Made by a program: the position numbers and the translations under genes | The notes under the pieces: generated by a model | Database searches by the model: none | Told to the model about the DNA's origin: nothing | Seen by the model: the letters and a program-made list of their open reading frames with translations, nothing else | Assembly (NCBI GenBank): GCA_034509425.1 | Contig: JAVTVJ010000952.1 | Location: 212,501 to 276,500, forward strand | Reading direction: 5' to 3' | DNA length: 64,000 bases | Origin: Eopsaltria australis | Taxonomy: Eukaryota; Chordata; Aves; Passeriformes; Petroicidae | Shown here: in pieces, positions 1-12,445 of the stretch | Numbering within the stretch: the first letter of the stretch is position 1 | Layout of the letters: each line of letters begins with the position of its first letter

Positions 1-902
1 TTCAAATCTTTTGGCATCTACAGTCTATAAAATAGGGGGAGCCTCTACCTCTCTAAAACATCCCTTGTGAAATTCCAAGGCTCTGTATTCACAGAGAATA
101 TCTCTGGAGAAAGCAATGAATTTCCTTGCTCTACCTAATCCATCTCAAAACTGCAGAGCACAGGTTGAGCAGCTTAAAATTCCTTTCTTTACAAGATTCA
201 GGTGCTTTGCTGGGATCATCCAGCCAGAAATCCAGTGTGATTTTTTGTCTGTGGGGTAGTGGTGATCACAAAGATCAAAGACATGAAGCTTCCGCTCCTT
301 CCAGGCATCCTGTGGAGTTGTTTTGCATCCCCTCCTGCTTCGGTATGTCCCTTCTTTCTTGACGGAGAGTTCAGTGGGAGGTCCTGTGTTTGACATTCAG
401 GATGTCTCCTGGCCCTGATATGGGGTTCACCTTTGGAAGAGGCAAGTCCTGTCACTGTGCAGTCTCATTGCAGCTGAAAAAGGAGCACATGGGCAGTGTC
501 AGTAATGCTGCATTGCCACAGCCCTGCTTCAGCACAGCTGCTGCTGGCAAAACTGCATTTTCCACGACCCTCCTGGACAGGGATAACTTTTTGAGCACTG
601 AGCTAAAAGCCAGCTATTCAAAGCAATCCCTTGCCTTGGCTGTGACAGGTAATTTGCCACTGCTGATAACAGTCATGGAGTCTGTGATAGTATTTATGAT
701 ACAGGAGTTTTTATCACTTACTCTGGGGGTAGTTAATGCAGCAGTGGGGAAAAAAAAACAAACCCCAAACATTTTTCTTCTATCTGTGCCAGGAGAGCAT
801 TGGTGGTAAACTGAGGGCCTGGTGTTCCACAGTGGGAATTTGTACAGGAGGATGGCTCTTAAAGTAGATATTTGGGTCTTACCTGTAGCTGCCTCTGCAG
901 CT

Positions 903-1205
903 TCCTCCTGGGGGACAGCACAGAGACAGCTCCAATCTCTGCTCCTTGTGAGCAGGGACAGGACCCAGGGAAGGGCTGGAGCTGTGCCAGGGCAGGGTCA
1001 GGCTGGAGATCAGGAAAGGTTCTTCCCCCAGAGGGTGCTGGGCACTGCCCAGGCTCCCCAGGGAATGGGCACAGCCCCGAGGCTGCCAGAGCTGCAGGAG
1101 CTGCCAGGGATGCCCAGGGTGGGGCTGTTGGGGTGTCTGTGCAGGGCCAGGAGTGGACTGGATGATCCCTGGGGGTCCCTTCCAGTTTGGGATATTCCAT
1201 GACTC
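903..1205 (+). mobile_element. CR1 LINE 3' end, young copy
   Basis: This has the GC-rich 3' untranslated part of an avian CR1 retrotransposon. It ends in the typical tail: GGCCAGGAG, then a TGGATGATCCCTGGGGGTCC-like stretch and ATTCCATGACTC. It is 5' truncated, as nearly all CR1 copies are. About 190 bases (969-1160) match the copy at 51685-51890 with only a handful of differences, so both inserted recently. Open frames here, in both directions, are by-products of the GC-rich repeat. Confidence 0.9.
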
Positions 1206-1494
1206 TCCCTGCTCTCTGCTGTTCGTGGCCATGTCCTGGAGCCCTGTGAGCCCCAGTGTGGGATCACTGCAGAACCAACAAGGGAGCAGCAGCTTTTGCT
1301 CAGAACAGGGGAGGCACCCAGGGCTGTGGGGCTGAGTGCAGGAGGTCCTTAGAAGAGAGAGCTGGAGGAAATGAGAAGCTCCCCTTCCTGGGTGGGCTGC
1401 TGGGACACACCAAGGTATCACTTCTGCCACTGCTTATTGGTAAAGGGGGGCTCCAGTGGTGGATGCTCTGTTGGACAAAATCCCCCAGCTAGCA

Positions 1495-1645
1495 AAGAAT
1501 CCCAGAACAGTTCGGGGTGGAAGGGACCTTAACTCCCCTGCCATGGGCAGGGACAGCTTCCACTGTCCCAGGCTGCTCCAAGCCCCGTCCAACCTGGCCT
1601 TGGACACTCCCTGGGATGGTGCAGCTGCAGCTTCTCTGTTCAGCC
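1495..1645 (-). mobile_element. CR1 LINE 3' tip, older subfamily
   Basis: The + strand reads as the reverse complement of a CR1 tail: AGAATCCCAGAACAG, GGAAGGGACCTTAA, CTGCCATGGGCAGGGACA, and CAACCTGGCCTTGGACACT. About 150 bp remain. It lies about 290 bp from a CR1 of a different subfamily in the opposite orientation. Confidence 0.9.
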
Positions 1646-2944
1646 AGGCAGTGATGAATATTCTTACTTATTCTCAGACAGTCCTCGAACAACAAATGGC
1701 TGAGTTCAACTGATAAATCAGGGATATTATTCTTACCTCTGTAAAGAGAAATACAACTCCTGTTTTAAATTCAATTACTAGAGTTGCAGCATTCTGGGGG
1801 GAAAAAAATACTTCCATTTCCTAATAAGAGATCACAGATTCCAAATAATAGAACCATGTATGTCAAAAAGGAAATTTGATCCAGGCAGGCCAAAGTGTGC
1901 CATTGTCTTTACAATTTATATTTACTTGCTCTACATTTAGAATAATCCTTCTCTTCCCTCAGGTCTCGCGCAGACAATTTATCAATTGGACAAAAACGAT
2001 AAAGGCAGCAATAAATAATAATAGTAATAATAATACATAACAACTGTGCAAGTGATGAATTATAAAGCAGAGAGTGGAAAAGGGAATGAAAGCAGAGCAC
2101 AGAAGCCAGTTTGCAGTGCTGAGTACACAGGCTGAGCTATTTTTCTAGCATTATGACAATGAGGAACATTTATGGGAGTTTGCAAACAGCTTAGAACACA
2201 AATCATTTTGTTTCAGGTTATATTTATAGGGCTTAGTTAAGGGGTTTTTAGTATCCATTAAAATCCAATGTTCAGAGGTTTATAGCTCAGCTGTTAAGGC
2301 CTTACCCCTAAGGATCAATTGTTTTGGGTTGTTTGGGGAATTATTATTACCATTATTATTTACACGATTCAGTTTAACTTGTTTAGGCTACTGTGAAGAC
2401 ACAGAACTCAAAAGGTAAAGAGGTCTTGTTTGGGAAACAGGAGAAAAGATGGCTTTTTATTCTTTATGTCTTGTTTCAGATACGATTTCTACAACTATTT
2501 GATCCTAGAAATCAATTGAATCTCTCTTTGTGTGGGTTTCAGTAGCCATGTTGTGCTCAGAGTTGCTGCAGCCTGCACAAGAGAGCAACCCCTGAGCAGT
2601 GCTGTCAGTGCTGGATTGCTGCTGCTCTGTGTGCATTGCTCTAAGTGAAAATAAAAATAATTTTCAGTTGAAATGATATAATTTTCCAGAGGTCATGCAC
2701 TTTAGTTGGTGGAAGATGAAATCTATACTGAAAATAGGCATGCTGTTTCTAGGGCCTGATCCAGGTCTTAATGCTTTTTTCTTCTTCTTTATTTCTTCTT
2801 TTTACTAAGACCAACATTCTCTGAGAAAAATGCCTTATTATCCTGCCCACTTTATAAACACATATAGTGAAAGTAAGCAAATCCTTGGGAATGTGCCATT
2901 TAATAGCCCAAAGACATGAAAAGCAGAGGGTTGACAGCAGAAGG
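1646..2944. other. AT-rich intron with short AAT repeats
   Basis: I see no gene. There is a short (AAT)n tract at 2011-2040 and a TTATTATTACCATTATTATT stretch at 2340-2361. The rest is unique-looking intron. Confidence 0.6.
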
Positions 2945-3042
2945 GAGTAAGTGACTTGCCTGAGGTGATCCTGATAGCCAGTGACAGAGGTGGATCTCCG
3001 GAGTCCTAGCCCAAGGCTGTCTTTCCTCCATCATCTTGCTTT
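2945..3042 (-). mobile_element. MIR-like SINE fragment
   Basis: The + strand contains AAGTGACTTGCC beginning near 2949, then TGAGGTGATCC, AGTGACAGAGGTGGAT and CTCCATCATCTTGC. This is the order of the reverse-complemented MIR core and 5' part. It is strongly diverged, as expected for an ancient amniote SINE. Confidence 0.55.
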
Positions 3043-4189
3043 TCAACCCACAGTGCAGTATTTTTGGTGAGAGGTGAGTCAGATCCAAAAGGTATTGCTG
3101 GATCACTCCCAGTTAGGTGGATATGGAGGGTTAAGGACCTGACACACAGGGAAAAGGGCAAATAACATATCTGATAGTTGTGTTTCATGAACAAGCACAG
3201 GAGCAGTGAACTGTGTTCTTCAGAAAAAAAAGTATAAATTCTTAAAATGCACCTCTCTTGGAATTAATATAGTGGCTGTTCTTATTTAAATCATTTTCTG
3301 TTGTACCCAGCTTCCTTTGTGGCAGTATTTCCCTGCTGTTTCTTGTTTAATTCTAAATATTCATGACATTAATTCTATTTAAGTCCTATGCTGTTATCTG
3401 AGACAAAATGTCAACATTTTATGACAAACTGCTGTATCCATTGCTTAGAGTGTCCCTGAGGAACCTGTTTGCTGTGGCTGACTATCAATCTCTGATGGAA
3501 AACCTGATTGACACCAATAAAAGCTTGGTAGTTCTCATTTCCCCATTTAAAATGATCCAAACAGCTCAATAGCCATCCAAGATCTTTAGAGTGTTTTTAG
3601 CCCGTGCATAATTCATCATCTCAATTATTGTGCTTTTTTAACTTCTATTTTTGGAATATCAGACCTTCTCCATCAGGTCAATAGAGCATCCAGTTGCTCT
3701 CTCTTTACCCTTTCCTCTCATGCTGCAATCACACAGGAGCCCAGGCTCCTTTTGAGCCCTGGAGGGGCATCTTTTCATCCTCTTTGCTTCCCACCACAGC
3801 CCTTTTCGTGGGTTATTCTTTTTACTTGGCTCTATGAAGTGTAAACTCCGGACCATCCAAGATCTGTCATACATGCAGAGGAAAACAAGTTGTTGCCTTC
3901 AACTTCTTGATTCTGTTTTCAAAGTTAACTCAACCCTCACTTAGCTGGTTGGGTTTTTTTTGTTATTGTTGTAATTTCTATTTCTGGCAGCGGTGAAGAA
4001 AGGAAGAAACTCTCAGACCCCAGACTGTGAATATAATGCTGACAGTAAGAAAAAACATTTAAGAGGAATGTATGTGAGATACAGAGGTCAAACTTTGGCC
4101 ATCTGGCAGTTGGGAAGAGCCATGTGTGAAGGCACGCCAGGCACCTGCTGAAGGCAGAGCTGCAGCAGCAAAGTCTTCAAAGATTTGCT
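3043..4189. other. Unique intron, no repeat recognised
   Basis: I see no gene or known repeat. The part at 3360-3660 is AT-rich with several ATTA/TAAT words (for example TAATTC and TCAATTATT) and could be conserved, but I would not call it an element without an alignment. Confidence 0.5.
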
Positions 4190-4735
4190 GGCGGCTCTCA
4201 GCCATCGCATGGGTTTCATTTGTAGCTTCTCTTATCGAGCACAATTTCTAAATGAGGATGGTTGCTTCACTTTAAGGACGTACAAATGACTTGCCCTCAC
4301 CTGTCAAGCGTGATCCTTGTATTTTACCAGGCCCATTATGAACGCAATCTTTCTGTCGAAAATTTGCATACCTCCTTTCTTGAAAAGTAATGACAGCAAT
4401 TTCTTTCCCTCCGCTCACTTTCTGAGTGTCTCATTTAACAGCACCTGGGAAACCGACAGGCGCAGAGATGAGAAGTGAAAGAGAGCAGTTGATTAAATCA
4501 TCATCAAGTCGGGCCTCAGAAAGTCAATTCTGCTTCCCGTCTGCAATGATATCCTTTTATCTTAAAGTAATGAGCTATGGCACTTTTGCATCCGGTAATG
4601 CGATAAGTTCTATTAGCATGTTCCATTTGCTTCACAAGCAAGGGCAAGTCATTTCAGTAAGCTCATATCACTGCAATCAAAGCAATTGGCTTCACAGGCA
4701 GAGAAGAAAGAGGAAAGGCTCAGGGTGATTTTTAT
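4190..4735. promoter_or_regulatory. Candidate conserved enhancer with POU octamer
   Basis: The block is free of repeats and keeps several CpGs in a CpG-poor intron. It has an exact POU octamer ATTTGCAT at 4362-4369, a CACCTG E-box at 4298-4303, a GATA word near 4601 and several ATTA-type words. AUTS2 introns are known to carry developmental brain enhancers, so this is a plausible one. The limits are approximate and the call is inference. Confidence 0.35.
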
Positions 4736-6689
4736 GGATCACAACACAGTGTAAAAAATAGATTCTTGTATTATTTTAACCCGTAACATGCTTTGCTTCT
4801 TGTCAATCAAGGTGTTTTTATTTCATTAGCCTGTAAGTACCTGGAAGACTCAAATTCCAAACAGAACTCATGAGCTAAGACCAGGAGTTGTAAAAAAAAA
4901 GAATCTTTTCTTATACAGATAACACCCACTAATGCAGTAGTAGGCACTGACTTCATTAACCACTGATTAGTTAAAATCTTTCCTATTGACTTAGTCCATC
5001 ACTACAAATGCACATTTTATTATTATTTACTATTATTTATTTTTTTGAACCCTGAAAAAGTACTCATGAGTTGAGAGGATGCTAAACATGACATTACACA
5101 CTGCAAATTGCCATCAGTTGAGAGGGTGCTAAAAACAACATGACAGCTGCGTGTTGCCTGCAGCCAGCAAGGCAGGTAAGGAGGCAGCAAATGTGCATCC
5201 TGAGTCCCAGGGGAGAACCATGGAGGCATTTTTGCTTCTGGAGCCCTCAGGAGCTGAGGCAGAGACCTCACCCTTCAACTGCAACAGAAAATTGCTCCCT
5301 AAAGTCAGGATTCCTGTGTGTGGGTGGCTGGCAGTGCCTGCTGCCTGGTCTGGTGGGATTTGGGTGCCTGACTGGTGGTGGGCACTTTCGGAGGGTGCTG
5401 AGCTGAGGAATGCATGGCATTGTTAGTTTTCCATCTGGAAACCACACTGAATCCTGCCCTGACCCTGGTGGGAGCATCATCCTGCTCTGGGTGTGCTGGG
5501 TGGGGCCCTGGGCAGCTGTGGGGTCACTGGGCACTGACACCATGGGAAAGCTGCTGCAGTGGTGTCTGCTCCAGTCCCAGCTCACTTTCCAGGGAACAAA
5601 AGAAAATGAGTTTCTTCCAGGGCTGGTTCCATGTGTCCCTGGGGTGACACGGAGCTGGGGCAGCCTGGCAGGACAGAGGGTGGCAGCTGTGCCCTGGCAG
5701 CACCCAGCTGGTCCTGTGTCACCTCCCCAGCAGTGCCCAGCAGCCTCCCAGTGCCTCCCACTGACACAGCTCCCAACCCACCCCTTCAGGGGATGTCCCT
5801 GCAAGTACAGCAGAACCAAACCTCAGAACAGGACTTCTCTTTCAGGATCTTCCTGGAGGGAAATCCCCCTTGGCTTTACAAGAAGTTCCCTGTGGCCTAC
5901 CAGGAATATTTGGGCCCCCTACCAGGTGCCAAAGATATATCCATGTCCCAGAGAAATGTAAAGTGGGTCATCTTTATCCTGGACAGCAATATAACCCAAA
6001 GTTTTCATTTTAATACTCAACATATAATTCTTCCTTATCAAACTATTGTTTTGTTGATGGCAGAGCTAGAAGGAGCCACTAATTGTGTCATTTTATAATA
6101 TAAAACAATCATAAAAGTCTTGGGAGGGAGGAATTAAAAAGAATTGCAGCTAAAAACGTTCTAAGTTCTGAATATTTTTCTTGTAAGGAGCCCAAGATAA
6201 CTTCAAATGTCCAAGACTGATACATTTCATCTGAAGTGAAGTAGTTCGGATAAAATGGAATTCAGATTAAAGGTCAACATTGCAATCTTTTGTCCAGACT
6301 AAGGTAATTTGTGTAAAATGGGACTTTCTGGTGAATAATCCATAATTTTAGCTTTTAAGGAAGCAGACCTTAAACTTCTCAGACCATCTCTGTTTCAGAG
6401 CCATTCCTTCCAGTGAATCGCAGTGGATAATGGTGAGGAATTGCTAAGCAGACTGTGATGTTAACCAATTTGTGAGATGCTATATATATAAGATTCCTTG
6501 GCAAGGAGCTCCATGCTGAATGCTACTCGCAGGCAAAGTCACAGATAGGAAGGAAAAAAGGGAAATTCTTGCTCTTAGTTTCTTTGTGACTCTGCTGGTC
6601 TCCATTTCATCAATTAGAAAATTGCCCATTTATTCCCTGTCTGTGTCTCCTTTCATCTAGGAGGTGTTTTTTCCTCCTTTTTTCTTGGA
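4736..6689. other. Intron with an unidentified GC-rich stretch
   Basis: I see no gene. A GC-rich stretch at about 5140-5830 has overlapping open frames on both strands (up to 183 codons), but no start context, splice signals or recognisable protein. It may be a transposon remnant I cannot name. A diverged 47-bp-spaced direct repeat (AGTTGAGAGG[A/G]TGCTAAA) lies at 5069-5145. Confidence 0.5.
5069..5145. repeat. Diverged direct repeat, two copies, 47-bp spacing
   Basis: AGTTGAGAGGATGCTAAA starts near 5069 and AGTTGAGAGGGTGCTAAA starts near 5116. Both are followed by an ACATGACA word. This suggests an old short tandem duplication. Confidence 0.6.
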
Positions 6690-7150
6690 AGCAAAGGTCT
6701 AATTGTATAGCTAAAATACCATCTTTGCCCTTTCCAAGGCTGCCAGTTTGTCATTGGTGGAGAGATGGACAAGAATATTGTAAATGTCAGTGTGAACAGG
6801 CTGAGGTCTGGGTTTTCCCTCATTTTCTTCAGATTTCTTTTCAGCAGACAGATGAGTAGAATCACTTTGTTCAGCGCTGGCGTTGCAGCAGCGCTGACTC
6901 CTTTGGTGGCAATGATAAATGGCTCCAAGATATGAAATAGCTGTTCCAGCAAAGTCCATTGAGCAGAATAGAGAACAATGCCCTCCTCAATGTCATTGTA
7001 CATGAGATATTCAATGATTGCCACTTTTTGCACAAGAATGTGTTCAATCAGCAAAGTACAGAGAAATCCATGGTGTTGCTTCAGCCTGAATGAGCTGGCG
7101 AGGTGGCACAGACCTTTACTCAGCTTGATTTGGACCAGGCTCTCTCAAGT
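6690..7150 (-). pseudogene. Degraded hAT-superfamily (ZBED-like) transposase fragment
   Basis: The minus strand encodes a stretch containing LIEHILVQKVAIIEYL, QWTLLEQLFHILEPF and IATKGVSAAATPALNKVI. This resembles the hAT transposase region where LLEQ...AI is followed by (E)W.L.E.L..vLkPF..AT..lS. The frame is lost near the ENPDL stretch and continues in another frame as DIYNILVHLSTNDKL. No start, no BED finger and no C-terminal dimerisation domain are visible, and I found no terminal inverted repeats. It is a fossil rather than an active gene. A domesticated exon is unlikely because of the frame break. Confidence 0.55.
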
Positions 7151-7697
7151 TATTAAAATGGGCTCGAATTAGGGCTGTCACCACATAGGGTGTGTGATTT
7201 TTGAAAGGTGGCTGTGGAATCAGGCTCATTCCGCAGGTGCTGTGGGAAATGTACTGTGCATTTTAACTCTCTCCACCTGGGACAGAGGACTGGGGAGGTG
7301 CAGCTAATCTTTTGCCTGATCTTCAGTTTCCCTTTTCTTCTGAAAAACATTGCAGCAATTATGCCTCAACTGGGAACTGGAAATTTCTTTTTCCACTTCC
7401 CACTGCAGGTCCGTGTGTGCACACCCCACACTGCAGGGAATGCATCCACTGCAGCCCCAGCCCAGGCTGACTGCAGGGCTTCAGCAGCTTCAGGCTGGGG
7501 CAGAAAGAAGAGCTTTCTGCAGAGATCTTTTGAGTTTGTACGTCCTCTTCCTCACCTGGGTTTGATTTTAGGGATAATTATTTGAATTTTGACTCCATCA
7601 TGCATATGAAAATGGAAGTTTTTGGGTCACTGACCGTGATTAGCATTTCTGGAGCAGAAAGTAGCAGAAATACTGCAAAAGGAAGCTTGAACATTTG

Positions 7698-7701
<4 letters not shown>

Positions 7702-7751
<50 letters not shown>
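7702..7751. repeat. (GT)25 microsatellite
   Basis: Fifty uninterrupted bases of GT. Likely polymorphic. Confidence 0.98.
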
Positions 7752-7752
<1 letters not shown>

Positions 7753-9156
7753 AGGTGATGTGATGGCTGGGGCTGTGCATTTTGGTTTTTGAAGGAATTG
7801 GAACAGTTTCAGTGATAACTATGGCCACTTTGTGCAAATCACAGTCAGTCTGGTCTTGTTATTACCCCAGTTATATAGAAATAAGGAGCACCATTAGCAT
7901 TTCCATACGTCCTGTAAGATTTTAATCTGTGAAGATCATTTTGAGCGAGCTTTACTTGCTTTGGATTTTGTTGGAAGTCCCATAGGTCCTTTGGGAAAAC
8001 TATTGAGTCCCTTCTGGCCAGTACAAGACTTTGACAAGCACAAAAGAGGCATTTTGCAGAGTCCTCCCACTGAGGAGCCTGCCAGGCTGTGACCTGAGGA
8101 GCTCTCACAGCATTTGGGACCATGTGCCTGTGAAAACTTGGCCGTCCCAGGGGCTGCGGGTGCTCAGCAGTTCTGCCCATCTGGGCTTCACTGCTGTGCC
8201 CAGCACGAGCTGAGGGCTGGCCTGGGGGTTGTGCAGGGCAAATTTGGCACTTTGGCTCTGGGCTCATCTCAAGGCTGGCCTGGGGTGGCTGTAATCAGTC
8301 ACAGCTTGTGTTCAGAGTGGAGACAGTAAGTGCCTTGAGCCTGAGAATCAGAGCAAGAAGCCTCTTGTTTGTTCAGGTGTGAAATGTGTCTGTGGCCTCC
8401 TTGTCCTGATTTGTCACATTATCACTCTCAGCTTCCAGTGAAGCTAGTGGCAGCTATCCAAAAATCAGGCCATGCTATCTCTGAATGATATTTTGGATTC
8501 CCAGTTATTTGCAGAATATTCCAAGGCAGCCTGTGCACAGAGCCACAGTTTCCTGACCAAAGACATGGGAGAGCACCAAAAAAGGAACTTTTTGTAATAG
8601 ACGTGGAATACTGAAATTCAGCCCAAAGCAGAAGGCCAGTACAAAGTATTTCCATCCCTTCAATTCCAAAACAGTCTGGCACTCTGAGAACCACAAAGCA
8701 CTTAAATCATTTTACTTCTTCCTGTGGCCCTGGGAGGTAGGGAAATACTGGAGGAACTGAGGAATTGAGTGAGCAGTGCAGACTCAAGCCTTCAAATTGA
8801 CCAGTAATTCTGAATAATCAACTTCACGGTTGTCACCTTCGGTTTCCAAAATGTGCTCTCCAGCCATGGGTAGCAGTAAGGCTGCAAGAGATGGGAACAC
8901 CTTGTGCTTTAGCCCCTCTGGGGAGAACTTGCATCCAGAAATGTAAATGAGCACATCAGAGCACGGGTGGCTGTGTGTGAGCACAGTGCCCGCAGTGCCT
9001 GGGCTGACCCTCCGGCATGGGGACAACATGCAGCTGCTCCAATTCTGCTCCCAGCCTGAGTAGCAAACATCTTTCTTCTCCCTTTTTGTCATTACCTCTG
9101 CACACAAACTGTCTGATAGTGGATGTGCAGAATGTGCCAGTGCACAGCGTGTCCTG

Positions 9157-9176
9157 CACACACACACACACACACA
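9157..9176. repeat. (CA)10 microsatellite
   Basis: Twenty uninterrupted bases of CA. Confidence 0.97.
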
Positions 9177-10535
9177 GGTGCTGCACAGAAATACTACCCC
9201 AGAGCAGTGCTTAGAGCCCTTTCCTCCTCCCTCTCCTTTTCTCCTTCCATCCAGCTGCTCCACAGAATGCTGCCATTAGCCCAGGACAGCACTGCTGGAC
9301 AGTGGGTCCTCGCCTGGTGCCCAGCCCCTCTGTGTGAGGGCAGGAGCTGCCCCAGAGCCAGGCTGGCCAAACGTCGGGAGCTGTTTGCTGAGTGCATTTA
9401 TTGCCTTTGCATAATTTATGAACTGGAGGGGTTTGACCATCATCCGTCTCTGCCAGAGGCTGGCACGGAGGGCTCTGGAGGCTGGAGCTGTAAATTGGAT
9501 GGTGCACTCCTGCTGAGCTCCCAGCAAATCCTCGGGCCAGTGTGGGAATTCAAAGCAGAATGGCAGTGTTTGCTGCGAGTGCCATGTGGGCCCGTGCAGC
9601 AGAGGCTGCTCTGGCAGCCACCCCGGCTGGCCCAGGCACAGAGCTGTCACTCACTGGGCACACTGGGAAGGGAGCAGCAGCATTTTTAATGGGCTTGGCA
9701 CCCGCGCTGCTTCCATAATGGACACCAGTAGGTCTCGGTCCTGTGCCATATGCTTAACTCTGGAGACAAGGTGCTGCTGGGTATTGCAGTAATTATTTGA
9801 TGTGGAATTAAGCGGACCTTGAAATTAGAACTGGACTGTGGGAGAGTGGAGGGTTGGAGGTTTAACACTTTGGTGGAAATGGCCTTCCCCCGACGCCTCT
9901 CTGCAGATTCACTGGGGTGCAGGGAACTGTTCTGTTGGCAAATTCAGATGTCAGTGCTGGCACGTTCTCCCCAGGTACCTCCACGCTGCAGGGAGCACAA
10001 AACCCTGAGCTTTTTCAAACTTATGAGTCGGGAAGAATTACAGCACAGGAGAGATTCTTTAAATCAGACAAAAACTGGGGAAAGGGGAGGCTGCAGAGCG
10101 CTCTGAGCACAGCTGGGTCACAGGACACCTGCTCATGTGCCCGGCACGGGGAGTGGGTGGCACCCTGAAAACCTCTGAACCCTGCTGCTCAAAGGGAATT
10201 GTTCTTGCCTGCTTAGACATCCACCTTTTGCTTCATTTATTTTCTGTTTTGGATTCAGATACTACAATCAGGACTTGGAGTTTGCCTTGAGGGTGGGCAG
10301 AGACACAAACAAATGGAGCAATTGCTCCTGAGCTCCCTGGTTTGAAAGACATAGGAGGTGTGATAATGGATCCTGGGGAGCTCATGGGGAGGGAACTCCT
10401 GGCTCTGACCATCCAGGGGGAAAAGGTGACGGAGCCCAAAAGCTGAACTCTTCTAATAGCTGTGAAGCAGAGATAGTAAATGGAAAACCTTTGTGACATT
10501 CATGCTTGTGACATGCTCTGTGATTCTTGGGAATG

Positions 10536-10611
10536 TCCTGAGCAGGGCCAGGAGCTAGACTGGATGATCCTTGTGGGTCCCTTCCAGCTCAGGAGATTCT
10601 CTGATTCTGTG
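10536..10611 (+). mobile_element. CR1 LINE 3' tip
   Basis: AGCAGGGCCAGGAGCTAGAC is followed by TGGATGATCCTTGTGGGTCC and then GATTCTCTGATTCTGTG. This is the 3' end of a CR1 of the same general type as the 903 copy, but only about 75 bp remain. Confidence 0.88.
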
Positions 10612-12388
10612 CTGTGATTTTCATGGATTAAAATCCATCAGCAAGTTTGCTTTTGTAAATGTAGGGCCTTGCTCACCTTCATACCAAAATCTCATTTGGG
10701 CGGTCCTGCTGAAGTCAAAATGCATTATATTTATGGGGCAAGGTAGGAGTACTTTATATCAATGCCATGCTGTTCTAGAAATGGTTTCCTTTTGTTAGTT
10801 AAGTAGACTCTTCAATAATTTGAACATTGTGTGAGGTTTTCAAAATTAAAGCTGGAATTGTCCCCTGTCTTCATGTTCCTTCTCATTTGTTCGTTACCAG
10901 ATTAAATACTCCGGTATTAAATAGGTGCAACTAGTGCTATATAAATCACTTCATTTATTAAATAAATTTCACTTCCTTTTCTATTTGGAATCAGCTGCAA
11001 GGAGATTGTAATTTTATCTCATCTTCCCTTCATTTAAAATTAGTTGAAAAATACCTACAAATAGTTCTTAGCTCTAATTTGTTAGTATGTAGCTCAGTGG
11101 TTTAGGGAAGGCACCTTTTCACCCCCTGTACTGATGAAGACAAGGAAAAAGCCAGTGAAACAGAAAAGTTATAATTAAATAACAGATAGAAGATGAGTTG
11201 ATTGGTGCAAATCAAGTACATGTATTTGTGGGTGTCTTTGGCTGTGTCTGTTCACATCCCACTGTATAGTTAACCTTTGGAATTCACAAAATATAACTAA
11301 TTTCAAAGCAATTTGGTTGTCTTACGAAAATACTCAAAGATGCATTAAACATGATATAAATACATAAAGAGCTTTACTGAGTGCTGTAAGAACCTGACAG
11401 TCAGCTGGTCCTTGGGTGGGAAAGCCTGGGTCTCCTGTTTGGTGATGTTTTCCGTGGAAATGTTTGCCATTAGATCCGCAAAAGTGTGAGTTCGGTCTTG
11501 GGTGATACAGACAATTCATCCTCCAGAACCTACAGCCATAGACAGAAATAAAACAAACCCACAGAAGGAGGTGCAGGTACCCAGAATTTGGTGGGAGGGA
11601 TCCAGCCTGGGAGTTCCAGGGTTCTCAGAGCCCTGTTTCCAACAGAGCTTTTTTACTTCTGGCAAATGCAAATGTGGCTTGGGTTCTGATGCTTGTCTTT
11701 AAGGAACAGTGAGTGATCTACTCCTGCTCTATTCCTATAACAGTAAAACTTATTTAAAAATTGAACAATGGCACTGGATAAATATCAAGACTCTCTAGAG
11801 TTACCATTCAGCATTTTGTAAGATTGTTAAATGTTTACTGTGGTACTTGGGCTATCCCAGAGAACCCCAGGGAATCAGTGAATGGGGCACGTTCTTGCTT
11901 CCCGTGTGAGCTCTGGATTCTTTAGTTCAGCAGCCATAAGCAAAGCCATGGGGTGACCTTTCCATGTGTTCCTGCAGAACAGCAGCCTTGCAGATGCTTC
12001 TCTTTGTGCTGGGCAGACCTGAGCATCTCCATGGAGCCCCTGGAGCTGATGGACTGGCAATCAGCATGGAACACTGTCCATCCAAAGAAAACACACCAGC
12101 CCTCTAAGACTGTTTTTCTTCTTCCCTGATCCAGTTTTGGAGTCTGAACATGCCCCTGCACCATCAGCTCCTGTGCCCCTGAGCTGCACTGACGAAGGGC
12201 TTGGCAAATGGCTTTTGGTGTGTGCAGGGCAGGTTTTTCTTCATTCAGACACACAAATGTACCCTCTGCAACAGCAGTGGGGGAAATTTCCTCCCATACA
12301 GTAACTGAACTTGTTCCTGAAGGTGCCAGATGTGACACCCAACATTTATGAGTGTGTCACCCATCTTGTTCACAGAAATATTTATCTT
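10612..12388. other. Unique intron before the exon
   Basis: I see no gene, repeat or regulatory block that I can name. It is AT-rich to 11350, then of mixed composition. Confidence 0.5.
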
Positions 12389-12445
12389 TTTTTTTTGCTG
12401 TAGCAAGTTTCTCTTACCTGTGCTTTTTCTCTTTTTGTGTTTCAG
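12389..12445 (+). promoter_or_regulatory. 3' splice-site region of the AUTS2 microexon
   Basis: The region holds a T-run (12389-12396), a branch-point-like CTTAC with its A at 12416, a pyrimidine-rich stretch at 12420-12440 and the acceptor TTCAG at 12441-12445. An exon of only 30 nt needs a strong acceptor like this, because exon definition across so short a span is weak. Confidence 0.75.

Larger units (their letters stand above)
7151..10535. other. Intron with two dinucleotide microsatellites
   Basis: I see no gene. It contains a (GT)n tract at 7702-7751, a (CA)n tract at 9157-9176, and moderately GC-rich stretches with short overlapping open frames on both strands. GGCTGGCCTGGGG occurs twice, near 8217 and 8273. 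Confidence 0.55.
1..12445 (+). other. AUTS2: AUTS2 intron upstream of the microexon (3' part)
   Basis: Inferred from the exon at 12446. The intron runs off the left edge, so it is at least 12.4 kb long. It ends in a strong 3' splice site at 12445. I saw no exon encoding the preceding AUTS2 residues (ending GYF) and no other splice-bounded coding unit. The contents are CR1 fragments, a MIR-like fragment, a hAT fossil, microsatellites and one candidate enhancer, listed separately. Confidence 0.8.

Noticed and set aside
5268..5961. Two overlapping 183-codon frames on opposite strands
   Set aside because: Open frames on both strands of the same GC-rich stretch indicate low stop density, not coding.
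8705..8775. Possible MIR fragment (CCCTGGGAGGTAGGG, GGAACTGAGGAATTGAG)
   Set aside because: Too short and too diverged to separate from chance.
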